From NCBI RefSeq assembly GCF_042434745.1, contig NZ_JBHLSS010000076.1: DNA of 64,000 bases. One strand, 5' to 3'. The position numbers and the translations under genes are program-made. The notes beneath the pieces are model-generated. The model saw only the letters and a program-made list of their open reading frames with translations. It was not told where the DNA came from and made no database searches. This stretch comes from Azotobacter paspali (GTDB lineage: Bacteria; Pseudomonadota; Gammaproteobacteria; Pseudomonadales; Pseudomonadaceae). Position 1 is the stretch's first letter. Each line of letters opens with the position of its first letter. This document shows, piece after piece, positions 28,190 to 35,953 of the stretch.

Positions 28190-28686
28190 ACCCGCTCGAC
28201 CAGTTGCTGCCGCCGATTCCCCCGCCGGCCATTCCCTGGTGGCCGCCGGCCCCCGGCTGGTGGCTGCTGGCGCTGGTCGCCCTCGCCTCGCTCGCCGTCT
28301 TCTGCTGGCTGCAGTGGCGGCGCCCGCGGCTACCTGGCGTGGAACCGGTGGCGGCGGCGCAAAAGATCCTCGATCCGCTGCGCATCGCCGCCCTGGAGGA
28401 ACTGGCGCAATTGAGCAAGCCCTACGGCATGCCCGCCGGCCCCTGGCTGCAGCAGCTCAACGCGCTGCTCAAGCGCCTCTGCCGCGCCCACTACCCGGAC
28501 AACCACAGCCACACCCTGAGCGGTCGCGCCTGGCTGGCCTATCTCGACAGCCGCTGCCCGGCCGCCGGCCTGACCCGCTGGATGATCCTGGTGGAGGGCA
28601 GCTACCGCGCCGAGTGCCGGCTCGACGACAAGGCCATCGATGGGCTCTACCAGGCCGTGGAAATCTGGATCCGCCGGCATGTTTGA
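28186..28686 (+). CDS. DUF4381 membrane protein of the Bat operon
   Basis: The 166-aa protein has one transmembrane helix (WWLLALVALASLAVFCWLQW, residues ~24-43) after a Pro-rich N-terminus (LLPPIPPPAIPWWPPAPG). A cytosolic helical domain follows with AALEELAQLSKPYG and LLKRLCRAHYP, as in DUF4381. The ATG at 28186 overlaps the DUF58 stop (ATGA); an in-frame ATG at 28177 is possible. Its 3' end overlaps batA by eight bases. Confidence 0.85.
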   Translation: MNPLDQLLPPIPPPAIPWWPPAPGWWLLALVALASLAVFCWLQWRRPRLPGVEPVAAAQKILDPLRIAALEELAQLSKPYGMPAGPWLQQLNALLKRLCRAHYPDNHSHTLSGRAWLAYLDSRCPAAGLTRWMILVEGSYRAECRLDDKAIDGLYQAVEIWIRRHV

Positions 28687-29680
28687 ATTCGCCTGGCCCT
28701 GGGTCTTCCTGCTCGCCCCGCTGCCCTGGCTGCTGCGCCTCGTGCTGCCACCGGCCGACAGCGGCGAGACGGCGCTGCGGGTGAGCTTCCTCGGCGAGCT
28801 GGAAAGCCTCAGTGGCCGCCGCGCCCGCCTGCGCCTGCCGGGCTGGCGGCAGCAGGCGCCGTTTATCCTGCTCTGGCTGCTGCTGCTCGGCGCCGCCGCG
28901 CGCCCCGAATGGGTCGGCGAACCCCAGCCGCTACCCGCCAGCGGCCGCGATCTGCTGCTGGCGGTAGACGTTTCCGGCTCCATGGAATACGCCGACATGT
29001 ACTGGCAGGGCGAGAGCGTCGGCCGCCTGGAGCTGGTCAAGCACCTGCTCGGCCAATTCATCGAGGACCGCCGGGGCGACCGCGTCGGGCTGATCCTGTT
29101 CGGCAGCCAGGCCTACCTGCAGGCGCCGCTGACCTTCGATCGCCGGACCGTGCGCACCTGGCTGGAGGAGGCCGCGATCGGCATCGCCGGCAAGGACACC
29201 GCCATCGGCGACGCCATCGGCTTGGGCCTCAAGCGCCTGCGCCAGCGCCCGGCGCAGAGCCGCGTGCTGATCCTGGTCACCGACGGCGCCAACACTGCCG
29301 GCGAGATCGCTCCGTCGGTCGCCGCCCACCTAGCCGCCACGGAAGGGGTACGCATCCACACCATCGGCATCGGCGCCGATCCCCAACAGGACGGACCGCT
29401 CGGCCTGATCGGCCTGACACCGGGACTGGATCTCGACGAGCCGACCCTGCGCGCCATCGCCGAAGAGACTGGCGGCAGCTACTTCCGCGCCCGCAGCAGC
29501 GAAGAACTGCGCGCCATCGAGGAAACCCTCGCGCGCCTGGAGCCGGTTGCCCAGCTACCGACCCAGGCGCGCCCGGCCCGCCCGCTGTATCCCTGGCCGC
29601 TGGCCACGGCACTGTTGCTCGGCCTGCTACCGGTGGCCCGCAGCCTCTGGCCGCCGCGCTCGCGAGGAACGCGCCGATGA
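28679..29680 (+). CDS. von Willebrand A-domain membrane protein (BatA-like)
   Basis: The 333-aa protein has two N-terminal helices (residues 3-24 and ~60-75), a vWA domain (~95-285) and a C-terminal helix (WPLATALLLGLLPVARSLW). The metal-binding site is intact: DVSGSMEYADM (DxSxS), the Thr in KDTAIGDAIG and Asp in LVTDGANTAG. It should display the vWA domain on the periplasmic face. Overlaps with both neighbours indicate one transcript. Confidence 0.9.
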   Translation: MFEFAWPWVFLLAPLPWLLRLVLPPADSGETALRVSFLGELESLSGRRARLRLPGWRQQAPFILLWLLLLGAAARPEWVGEPQPLPASGRDLLLAVDVSGSMEYADMYWQGESVGRLELVKHLLGQFIEDRRGDRVGLILFGSQAYLQAPLTFDRRTVRTWLEEAAIGIAGKDTAIGDAIGLGLKRLRQRPAQSRVLILVTDGANTAGEIAPSVAAHLAATEGVRIHTIGIGADPQQDGPLGLIGLTPGLDLDEPTLRAIAEETGGSYFRARSSEELRAIEETLARLEPVAQLPTQARPARPLYPWPLATALLLGLLPVARSLWPPRSRGTRR

Positions 29681-31407
29681 ATATCCTCTGGCCGCATTGG
29701 CTGCGCCCCGACTGGTTGCTCCTGCTGCCCCTGCTCGCCTGGCTGCTCTGGCGGTTGTGGCGCCGCGAACGGCGCGCCGGACACTGGGAACTGCTGCTGC
29801 CGCCGGCCTTTCACCAAGCCCTGCTCGGCGCGCGTAGCGGACGCGGTAGCCGCCTGCCATGGATTGCGCTCGGGCTCGGCTGGCTGCTCGTCCTGCTGGC
29901 CCTGCTCGGGCCGAGCTGGCAGCGCATCGAACAAAGCTCCCTGAAGCGCACCGATCCGCTGGTGGTACTGCTCGAACTGACTCCGAGCATGCTCGCCGGC
30001 GACGTCACCCCGAACCGCCTGGCGCTGGCCCGGCACAAGCTGCTCGACCTGCTCGAGGCACGCCAGGAGGCGCAGACCGCGGTGGTCGTCTACGCCGGCA
30101 GCGCGCACACCCTGGTGCCACTGTCCGACGACTTGGAAACCACCCGCAACCTGCTGGACGCCCTCGCCCCGTCGCTCATGCCGGTCGCCGGGCAGCGCGC
30201 CGACCTCGCCGTGGCCCGCGGCCTGGCCCTGCTCGAACAGGGCGCTCAGGGCCGAGGCCAGTTGTTGCTGATCGGCAGCGAACTGGACGAACGGGAACGC
30301 CGGGGCATCGCCCAGGCGCTCGGCGACGACGGCGAGCGCCTCGCCATCCTCGGCGTCGGCAGCCCTGACGGCGCACCCATCGCCCTGGAGGACGGCAGCT
30401 TCCTCAAGGACGAACAGGGCGCGATCCTCCTCGCCCGGCTGGACAGCGGCGGACTCGCGCGCTTCGCCGACAGCCTCGGTGGGCGCTACCAGAGCGCCAG
30501 CCTGGACGACCGCGACCTGCAACGACTTGGCCTGCTCCAGGGGCGACTGCTGCGCGAGGGCGACCAGACGACACGCCTGGATGCCTGGGCCGACCAGGGC
30601 CACTGGCTGCTACTGCCGCTGCTCCTGCTGGCCGCTTGCGCCGGCCGGCGCGGCTGGCTGCTCGCCCTGCCCCTGCTGTTCGTCCTGCCCCGGCCCGGCC
30701 AGGCCTTCGAGCTCACCGATCTGTGGCTGCGCCCCGACCAGCAGGGCCGCATTCTGCTCCAGGCCGGCCGGCCGGGCGAGGCCGCGCGGCGCTTCGAAGA
30801 CAGCCAATGGCAGGGCCTGGCCCTCTACCAGGCCGGCGACTACGCCGCCGCCGCCGAGCGCTTCGCCCAGGGCCAGGGGGCCGCCGCCCACTACAACCGT
30901 GGTAACGCCCTGGCTCGGGCCGGCGAACTGGAGGCCGCGCTGGACGCCTACGAGCGCGCCCTGGAACTGCAGCCGGCGCTGGAAGCGGCGCAGCACAACA
31001 AGGCGCTGGTCGAGGCGCTGCTGCGCCAGCGGCAAACGCGTCAGCCCGACGCCGATGGCAGTACCGAGCGGCAGCAGACCCCGCCGAACCAGGACAGCCC
31101 GTCCGGCCAGGCCGGGCAGAACGATACCCGGGCGGACACGACGGCCCCTCAGGCCGCAGCGGAGGCAGCCCCGGACGAGACGACGGCGCAGCCGGGCACG
31201 CCCGGCTCGCTGTCGGCCGAGGAGCAGACCGCGGGCGATACGGCGCCGGGTCCCGCCGCGGCCGCCGGAGCTGTGTCCGCGCCCGTCACCGAAGAACGTC
31301 GCCAGGCCCTGGAACAATGGCTGCGGCAAATCCCGGACAATCCAGGAGAATTGCTGCGGCGCAAATTCTGGTACGAACAGCAACAGCACCGGGAAACCAG
31401 CCCATGA
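29677..31407 (+). CDS. vWA plus TPR membrane protein (BatB/BatC-like fusion)
   Basis: The 576-aa protein has two helices near the N-terminus, a vWA-like domain (~85-280), a further hydrophobic pair (WLLLPLLLLAACAGRRGWLL, LLFVLPRP), then TPR repeats (~350-445, GDYAAAAERFAQGQ and AHYNRGNALARAGELEAALD). A long Gln/Asp/Pro/Thr-rich linker follows (~450-545). The metal site is weakened: LLELTPSM replaces DxSxS, with Glu, Thr and Ser. The tail RQALEQWLRQIPDNPGELLR is conserved in the family. Confidence 0.88.
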   Translation: MNILWPHWLRPDWLLLLPLLAWLLWRLWRRERRAGHWELLLPPAFHQALLGARSGRGSRLPWIALGLGWLLVLLALLGPSWQRIEQSSLKRTDPLVVLLELTPSMLAGDVTPNRLALARHKLLDLLEARQEAQTAVVVYAGSAHTLVPLSDDLETTRNLLDALAPSLMPVAGQRADLAVARGLALLEQGAQGRGQLLLIGSELDERERRGIAQALGDDGERLAILGVGSPDGAPIALEDGSFLKDEQGAILLARLDSGGLARFADSLGGRYQSASLDDRDLQRLGLLQGRLLREGDQTTRLDAWADQGHWLLLPLLLLAACAGRRGWLLALPLLFVLPRPGQAFELTDLWLRPDQQGRILLQAGRPGEAARRFEDSQWQGLALYQAGDYAAAAERFAQGQGAAAHYNRGNALARAGELEAALDAYERALELQPALEAAQHNKALVEALLRQRQTRQPDADGSTERQQTPPNQDSPSGQAGQNDTRADTTAPQAAAEAAPDETTAQPGTPGSLSAEEQTAGDTAPGPAAAAGAVSAPVTEERRQALEQWLRQIPDNPGELLRRKFWYEQQQHRETSP

Positions 31408-33038
31408 ATCGCCTGCTCCGCGCCTTCCTGCTCTGCCTGCTGGCCTGGACGGCCCAGGGCGAGGAACTCACTGCCCGGGTCGACCGCACTCACCTCGACG
31501 CCGGCGAAACCCTCGAACTGACCCTGGAAAGCACCGACCCGGCGCCCCCCGGCAAGCCGGACCTGGGGCCTCTCGAAGCGCATTTCGAGGTACTCGGCAC
31601 CCGCCAGGTCAACCGCCCGGGCAGCACGGGCGGCGAATCGCCCGGAACCATCCAGTGGCTCGTCACGCTGCAACCCAGGCATCCTGGCCAATTGACGATA
31701 CCGCCCCTACGCCTGGGCGATCGCCAGACTCGGGCGATCGTCCTGCACGTGCGCGAAAGCGAGGTGGACAGCGATCCGGCCAGGCTGGCGCCGGTGTTCA
31801 TCGACGCCAGCCTGGACCAGGAAAGCACCTACGTGCAGGCCCAGGTCGTGCTCACCCTGCGCATCTACCACTCGGTGTCGCTCTACGACGACAGTAGCCT
31901 GAGCCCGCTGCAAATGGCCGATGCCCGCATCGAAGCGCTCGGGGTGCCGCGCACTTACGAGACCAGCGTCAACGGCGTGCGTCACGGAGTGATCGAGATG
32001 CGCTACGCGGTCTTTCCCCAACGCAGCGGCCAGTTGCTGATCCCTGCCCAGGCCTTCACCGCCACCGAAGTCAGCCGCCTCCCGGACCGCGACGGCCTGC
32101 TGCCCTTCGGCCCGCACAGCGGCCGGCAGATCCGCGTCGAGTCGCCGGCGATCCATCTGACCGTCAAAGCCAAACCAGCCGAATATCCGGCCGATGCCCC
32201 CTGGCTGCCGGCCCGCAGCCTCGTGCTGAGCGAGAGCTGGAGCCCGGCGCCGGAACAGGCGCGGGCCGGCGAATCGCTGACCCGCCACCTGACCCTCAGG
32301 GCCGACGGACTGAGCGGCGCTCAGTTGCCACCGCTCGCCGGCCCGCCGGTCGAGGGCCTGCGCCGCTACCCGGAGCAGCCGCAACTGGCTAGCCAGGCCG
32401 GCGAGCGCGGCCTGATCGGCAGCCGCGAGGAACGCGAGGCCCTGGTGCCGACCCGCGACGGCCGCATCGAACTGCCGGCACAGGAAGTGCTATGGTGGAA
32501 CACCGCCCACGACCGCCTGGAGCACACCCGGCTACCGGCGCGTACCTTGATGGTCGCGAAGAATCCGATGCTGGCCGAGGAGCAGCCACAACCCAGCGCC
32601 GCCCTTAGCCCTCCGCCATGGCAGGCACTCTGGGCCTGGCAACTGGCCAGTTCCCTGCTGTTCTGTACCACCCTGCTCGGCTTCACCCTCTGGTGGCGCG
32701 CGCGCCGCCAGCCGGCGGTCCTGCGCAGCGCCGCCGGCTGGCCGAACCCGCGCCTGCTCGACGATTTGCACCGCGCTTGCCAGGCCAACGACACCCAGGC
32801 GACCCGCCAGGCCCTCGACGCCTGGGCCCGTCAGCAACCGGAAACCCTGGCGGCGATGGCGGCGCGTTTCGTGCCATTGTCGGACGCGCTCGACGGCCTG
32901 AACGGCGCGCTCTACAGCGAAAGCGGCCAGCGCTGGCAAGGCGAGGATCTCTGGCAGGCGATCCGCGATCTGCCGCCAGCCCAGGACGTGGACACGGCCC
33001 GCGAACGCAGCCAGTTGCCGCCGCTCTATCCGCGCTGA
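31404..33038 (+). CDS. BatD-like protein
   Basis: The 544-aa protein has a signal peptide (residues 1-19, ending TAQGEE), a long periplasmic region of beta-sandwich repeats (RVDRTHLDAGETLELTLES is the typical first strand pair), a transmembrane helix near 410-430 (WQLASSLLFCTTLLGFTLWW) and a cytosolic tail. It is the last gene of moxR-DUF58-DUF4381-batA-batB/C-batD, starting by ATGA overlap. Bat proteins have been tied to envelope stress and aerotolerance, but no molecular function is settled. Confidence 0.87.
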   Translation: MNRLLRAFLLCLLAWTAQGEELTARVDRTHLDAGETLELTLESTDPAPPGKPDLGPLEAHFEVLGTRQVNRPGSTGGESPGTIQWLVTLQPRHPGQLTIPPLRLGDRQTRAIVLHVRESEVDSDPARLAPVFIDASLDQESTYVQAQVVLTLRIYHSVSLYDDSSLSPLQMADARIEALGVPRTYETSVNGVRHGVIEMRYAVFPQRSGQLLIPAQAFTATEVSRLPDRDGLLPFGPHSGRQIRVESPAIHLTVKAKPAEYPADAPWLPARSLVLSESWSPAPEQARAGESLTRHLTLRADGLSGAQLPPLAGPPVEGLRRYPEQPQLASQAGERGLIGSREEREALVPTRDGRIELPAQEVLWWNTAHDRLEHTRLPARTLMVAKNPMLAEEQPQPSAALSPPPWQALWAWQLASSLLFCTTLLGFTLWWRARRQPAVLRSAAGWPNPRLLDDLHRACQANDTQATRQALDAWARQQPETLAAMAARFVPLSDALDGLNGALYSESGQRWQGEDLWQAIRDLPPAQDVDTARERSQLPPLYPR

Positions 33039-33457
33039 GGAAAGCGCGCGGGGCGGGCACACGCCGGACAGGGTGCAGGAACAGAATCGGCGGGGCTCGC
33101 CCGCCCACCGGCCAGATTCGGTGGACCGCCGGGCGGATGTGTGCAGGCGGCATGCACGGTTCGCTCCCCACATTCCAAGGGGCAGAAGGAGCGTGGGAAT
33201 CCATTCGACTGCCCCGTAGGAGAGGGTTCATCCGCAACCGCTGCCGACCGGGTTTGCCGGCTGGGTCCACCTGCCCCGCCTCCCGACATGCCATTTACCA
33301 GCCCGACCGCATATGGCGCATCCACCGAACCGCCGGACTTGCCCGATATTTGCATGCCCAAATGGGGACGCTGCCGGATTGCCCGGCAGTGGCATCGTCA
33401 GCGCTCACTTATTTACACAAAGGTTCATAAATGTCAGACGGTGAATGCTCCCCCTCA
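33039..33457. other. Intergenic DNA at the edge of the accessory patch
   Basis: About 420 bases after the Bat operon. It holds a REP-like unit (33211-33240) and a perfect seven-pair hairpin CTGCCGG-ATTGC-CCGGCAG at 33371-33389. The hairpin could be a terminator lacking a T-run or a left-end structure of the IS605-type remnant that follows. No gene is supported. Confidence 0.4.
33211..33240 (+). repeat. Solitary REP-like sequence
   Basis: The sequence GTAGGAGAGGGTTCATCC followed by GCAACC resembles the Pseudomonas REP pattern GTAGGAGCGGATTCATCCGC, and matches in form the REP cluster at 42381-42592. Confidence 0.45.
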
Positions 33458-33994
33458 TCATGCAGTGCATTGATAAGAGGCTTCCTGCTCCTGCAGCCAG
33501 AGCGTTGAGAACGTGACCGGCATTCCCGGTTTGCCAAAGGAGCTTCTGTCCTCTGGCAACTGCCCGTCCTCGCGGCCGGTCAGCTTGAGTTTCCAGGCCC
33601 ACTAGCGGGCCACGATGTTGTAGCTGGCGTTGAGGTCACAGTTGTACCGCTTGCCACTGGCGAACGTTGCCAGCTCGTACCGTTTCGGATCGCGCTTGAG
33701 CTGGCCTGAGCCGTCGAACGCCCAGGACGAAGTACCTCGTGCGTAGACGCACTCGACGCGACCTCCCCGCTCGGCAATCTTCGCTTCGGTCAACTGCGCC
33801 AGCCGGCGATGCAGCCAGCCGTGAAAGCGCTGGCGTAGAGAGCTGCGCTTCACGCCGGCCCTGAGCCGCCAGCCTTTCAAGTGCTCCAGCACAATCACGT
33901 CCGCCTCGTACTCCAGGGCGAACGCCACCAGGCGCCTGGAAATGATCTGGGCGATCCGCTCGTTGATGTGGCGCACCTTGCGGTACATGTGCAT
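33458..33994 (-). pseudogene. TnpB (IS605 OrfB) remnant, 5' half deleted and amber-interrupted
   Basis: The minus strand encodes the C-terminal part of a TnpB/OrfB protein: INERIAQIISRRLVAFALE, ADVIVLEHLKGW (RuvC II-type Glu region), GWLHRRLAQLTEAKI and GKRYNCDLNASYNIVAR (last RuvC Asp). The frame is stopped by TAG at 33602-33604 right after NIVAR, where relatives continue with Arg-Tyr. The same frame then runs 48 more codons to 33458. About 200 or more N-terminal residues are missing. The zinc-finger Cys pairs expected before NAS are not present. The break lies next to the divergent tnpA remnant. Confidence 0.75.
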
Positions 33995-34237
33995 CTACTG
34001 TTCGAGATCCATCCCACGGTCAGGCTGTCGGATCTGGTGAAGAACATAAAGTCAGTGTCGGCCCGTCACATGCGTAACGAGTTCGCCCGCGAGCTGGCGC
34101 CGTACTACTGGAAGCCGTATTTCTGGAACAACGCCTACGCGCTGATCAGCGTGGGTGGACGAGCCAGCCTCGCAACGCTGCTGCGCTACATCGAGAACCA
34201 GGACGACCCGAGAAAGTTAGGGCAGCCGCTCGACTAG
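33986..34237 (+). pseudogene. TnpA (IS200/IS605 Y1 transposase) remnant, N-terminus deleted
   Basis: The frame begins exactly at the HUH motif (HVHLLFEIHP). It continues with VRLSDLVKNIKSVSARHMRNEF, YYWKPYFWNNAYALISVGG and LLRYIENQDDP, the typical second half of the single-strand transposase, and ends at TAG 34235-34237. The first 50-60 residues are gone. It is divergent from the tnpB remnant and meets it at about 33990, so one deletion removed both 5' halves. Confidence 0.75.
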
Positions 34238-34262
34238 CGCATGACGCTGAAGCGTTCATGCG
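34238..34262 (+). repeat. IS605-type terminal hairpin with bulged T
   Basis: CGCATGACGCT, GA, AGCGTTCATGCG form an imperfect hairpin with one unpaired T, beginning at the base after the tnpA stop. Subterminal hairpins with an extruded T are the TnpA recognition structures of IS200/IS605 elements, so this probably marks the surviving end of the element. Confidence 0.6.
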
Positions 34263-34336
34263 TAGGAGGCGCGGCAGTCCTGCTCAAGCCGTTTGATGAC
34301 CTCTGTACTTCATTAAGTCTCTTTCGCCGTCTTGAT

Positions 34337-34355
34337 GGTGTGTATAGCACACACC
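34337..34355. repeat. Small inverted repeat in A/T-rich spacer
   Basis: GGTGTGT-ATAGC-ACACACC is a perfect seven-pair inverted repeat. It lies in an unusually A/T-rich 100-base stretch that also holds ACTATGCATACTACACACAC and TTAATTAAGG, between the IS remnant and the phage remnant. It could be a phage operator or terminator; no function is shown. Confidence 0.4.
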
Positions 34356-34424
34356 AAAGATAGGGAAGGCGATAGTACTATGCATACTACACACACTTAA
34401 TTAAGGTCTTTTTACGCCTGTCGC

Positions 34425-34815
34425 CTACATCTTCTTCCACTCCCATTGCACCGCCCGCTGTGCCGCCTTGCTCGTGTAGAGCGGCGTCAGCCGCTTGGGC
34501 TTGATCTGGTCGCCTTGGGTGACCTTGACCTGCTTCCCAGTTGCGTCCCGCTACCAGGCCAGCACCCCGGTGTAGTCGCCGACCTCCTCCGCCAAGTCGA
34601 GTACTTCATCGCCGTCCGGCAGCTTGGACTCCAGCTTCAGGCTAATGGTGTAGGCGTCGGCCGTGAAGCTGTGCGCCATATGCGAGCCCAGCCAAGTGAT
34701 GGCGTCGATCTCGTCCTTGATGCCGGTCAGGCTGTAGGTCAGCTCGGGGATCAGGTCCGGCCGGCCCCCCTGGTCAGCATATAACTGAAGGTAGACCTCG
34801 GCCCAGGGCCGGGGT
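34425..34815 (-). pseudogene. Prophage tail protein gpD C-terminal remnant
   Basis: The minus strand reads GRPDLIPELTYSLTGIKDEI, AITWLGSHMAHSFTADAYT and LKLESKLPDGDEV, the C-terminal end of P2-type late-control/gpD tail proteins. The frame hits TAG at 34551-34553 (…TGVLAW, stop). After the stop it continues in phase as RDATGKQVKVTQGDQIKPKR and AQRAVQWEWKKM to TAG at 34425, which matches the normal gpD end. The stop therefore looks like a Tyr to amber change. The N-terminal ~250 residues are absent. No other phage gene is nearby. Confidence 0.72.
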
Positions 34816-34827
34816 TTTCGTTCATGG

Positions 34828-35277
34828 TCAAGCGGCTCTGTGCTGCTCGACTTCCCAGCCCAGCAGGGCCAGGGCCACGGTGCGCGGTACCGGCTTGGCA
34901 CCGCTGCGGTAGTAGGCGAGCATGCGGCGGCTCAGCCCCAGGGCCTCGGCGGCGCCATCGAGGCTCAACTTGTGTCGGGCCATCCAGTTCCAGATCAGTT
35001 CGTGCGAGTAGCCGCCGGCTTGTTCCACGGCGCGGGCGCGCAGGTTGTCGGCGGCCAGCTCCAGGGCGTCATCGTCGCTCCAGACCACACTGCCGCCCCA
35101 TTCGCCGACTGCCGCGCTGGCGAACACCGCTGGATCGGTCAGGGGGGCCAGGATGGGATGACGTTCGATGGTGTCGGCCAAGTCGACCGTCAGTCGTGCA
35201 CCGTCGGCGTAGTCCAAGTGCAGGGTGGAAGGCGCCACGACCTCGACGCCGGTTAGGGTGAAATGGCGGTTGCTCAT
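34828..35277 (-). CDS. DUF2442 protein with C-terminal helix-turn-helix
   Basis: The 149-aa protein has an N-terminal DUF2442 domain (LTGVEVVAPSTLHLDYADG, LTVDLADTIERHPILAPL, WSDDDALELAADNLRA). A C-terminal Cro/XRE-like helix-turn-helix follows (ELIWNWMARHKLSLDGAAEALGLSRRMLAYYRSG; key helix DGAAEALGLSRRMLAYY). The ATG at 35277 overlaps the stop of the DUF4160 gene (ATGA). DUF4160 and DUF2442 genes are commonly paired and are suspected toxin-antitoxin-like modules; here the HTH would make this the DNA-binding partner. That role is inference. Confidence 0.82.
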   Translation of the reverse strand: MSNRHFTLTGVEVVAPSTLHLDYADGARLTVDLADTIERHPILAPLTDPAVFASAAVGEWGGSVVWSDDDALELAADNLRARAVEQAGGYSHELIWNWMARHKLSLDGAAEALGLSRRMLAYYRSGAKPVPRTVALALLGWEVEQHRAA

Positions 35278-35504
35278 GGATTCAGTTCCTCCCATTTGGC
35301 ACTCAGCAGCGCTTGATTCTCGGTGGCCCAGGCCAAGGCTGCCGCCAGCTCGCGGCGGGCGATGCGACCGGACAGCACGGACAGAGTGGCGATTTCTACC
35401 AGGGTTTCGCGGCCGTCCTGCATGCGTACGTGGAAGTGTGGCGGCAGGTAGTCCCCCGCATAGAGGGTGATGGTGCAGGTCGGTAGGCGTTTGATCGTTG
35501 GCAT
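35274..35504 (-). CDS. DUF4160 protein, partner of the DUF2442 gene
   Basis: The 76-aa protein from ATG 35504 begins MPTIKRLPTCTITLYAGDYL and has PPHFHVRMQDGRETLVEIAT, the His-x-His core of DUF4160, then a helical end (ELAALAWATENQALLSAKW region). It lies upstream of, and overlaps, DUF2442, so the two are co-translated. Longer frames starting at 35657 extend into the divergent gene and are not supported. Possible small toxin-like or regulatory protein; no activity is known to me. Confidence 0.8.
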   Translation of the reverse strand: MPTIKRLPTCTITLYAGDYLPPHFHVRMQDGRETLVEIATLSVLSGRIARRELAAALAWATENQALLSAKWEELNP

Positions 35505-35576
35505 GGGCGCAGTATGAGTGCAATGGTTGCATGGTGCAAAGATTGCACTTTGCTGGGGCGGCAAGCTCAAGACAAT

Positions 35577-35864
35577 ATGGTGATTTTCGACCTGGCCGAC
35601 GAGTTCACTGATTTGGCCAACCGCCTTTTCAAGGAGAAACACAAAGGGCTGGGACATGTCAGCACAGCTCTACGCTATGCCGCTGCCCGCGTCAGCTCCT
35701 ATGAGGCTTCCTGTCTGTTCCAGGACTTGGCCGCGGAAGGGGACAGGCTGCAGAAGTGGTACACCAACCAATTCAACGACATGCTCGACGAAAACATGAG
35801 GGAGCATATCGATCGCCTCGGGCAGAAACTCATCATCGAGATGGGCGGCGACAACAAGTACTGA
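35577..35864 (+). CDS. DUF3144 family protein, paralog 1
   Basis: The 95-aa acidic helical protein begins MVIFDLADEFTDLANRLFKE, then GLGHVSTALRYAAARVSSYEA and WYTNQFNDMLDENMREHIDR. It aligns along its length with the gene at 63103 in this window (IFDMADEFI, ISAAIRYAAARFSAHEA, WYREQFSKMLDENLDQHIE). I choose ATG 35577 because it gives the family length; the earlier ATG at 35514 adds a Cys-rich segment absent from the paralog and crowds the divergent DUF4160 start. No strong RBS is visible at either. Function unknown. Confidence 0.75.
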   Translation: MVIFDLADEFTDLANRLFKEKHKGLGHVSTALRYAAARVSSYEASCLFQDLAAEGDRLQKWYTNQFNDMLDENMREHIDRLGQKLIIEMGGDNKY

Positions 35865-35901
35865 ACGCAAATACGTCGGAAGTCTTTCCGGCATACAAAT
35901 A

Positions 35902-35929
35902 AAAACCGCAGCCCGGCGGCCGCGGTTTT
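35902..35929. terminator. Bidirectional terminator
   Basis: AAAACCGC...GCGGTTTT with a GC-rich centre forms a strong stem with an A-run on one side and a T-run on the other. It sits between the convergent DUF3144 gene and the CoA-transferase gene and can serve both. Confidence 0.85.
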
Positions 35930-35953
35930 CAGGGTCGAGCGAGCCTCGGGCGA

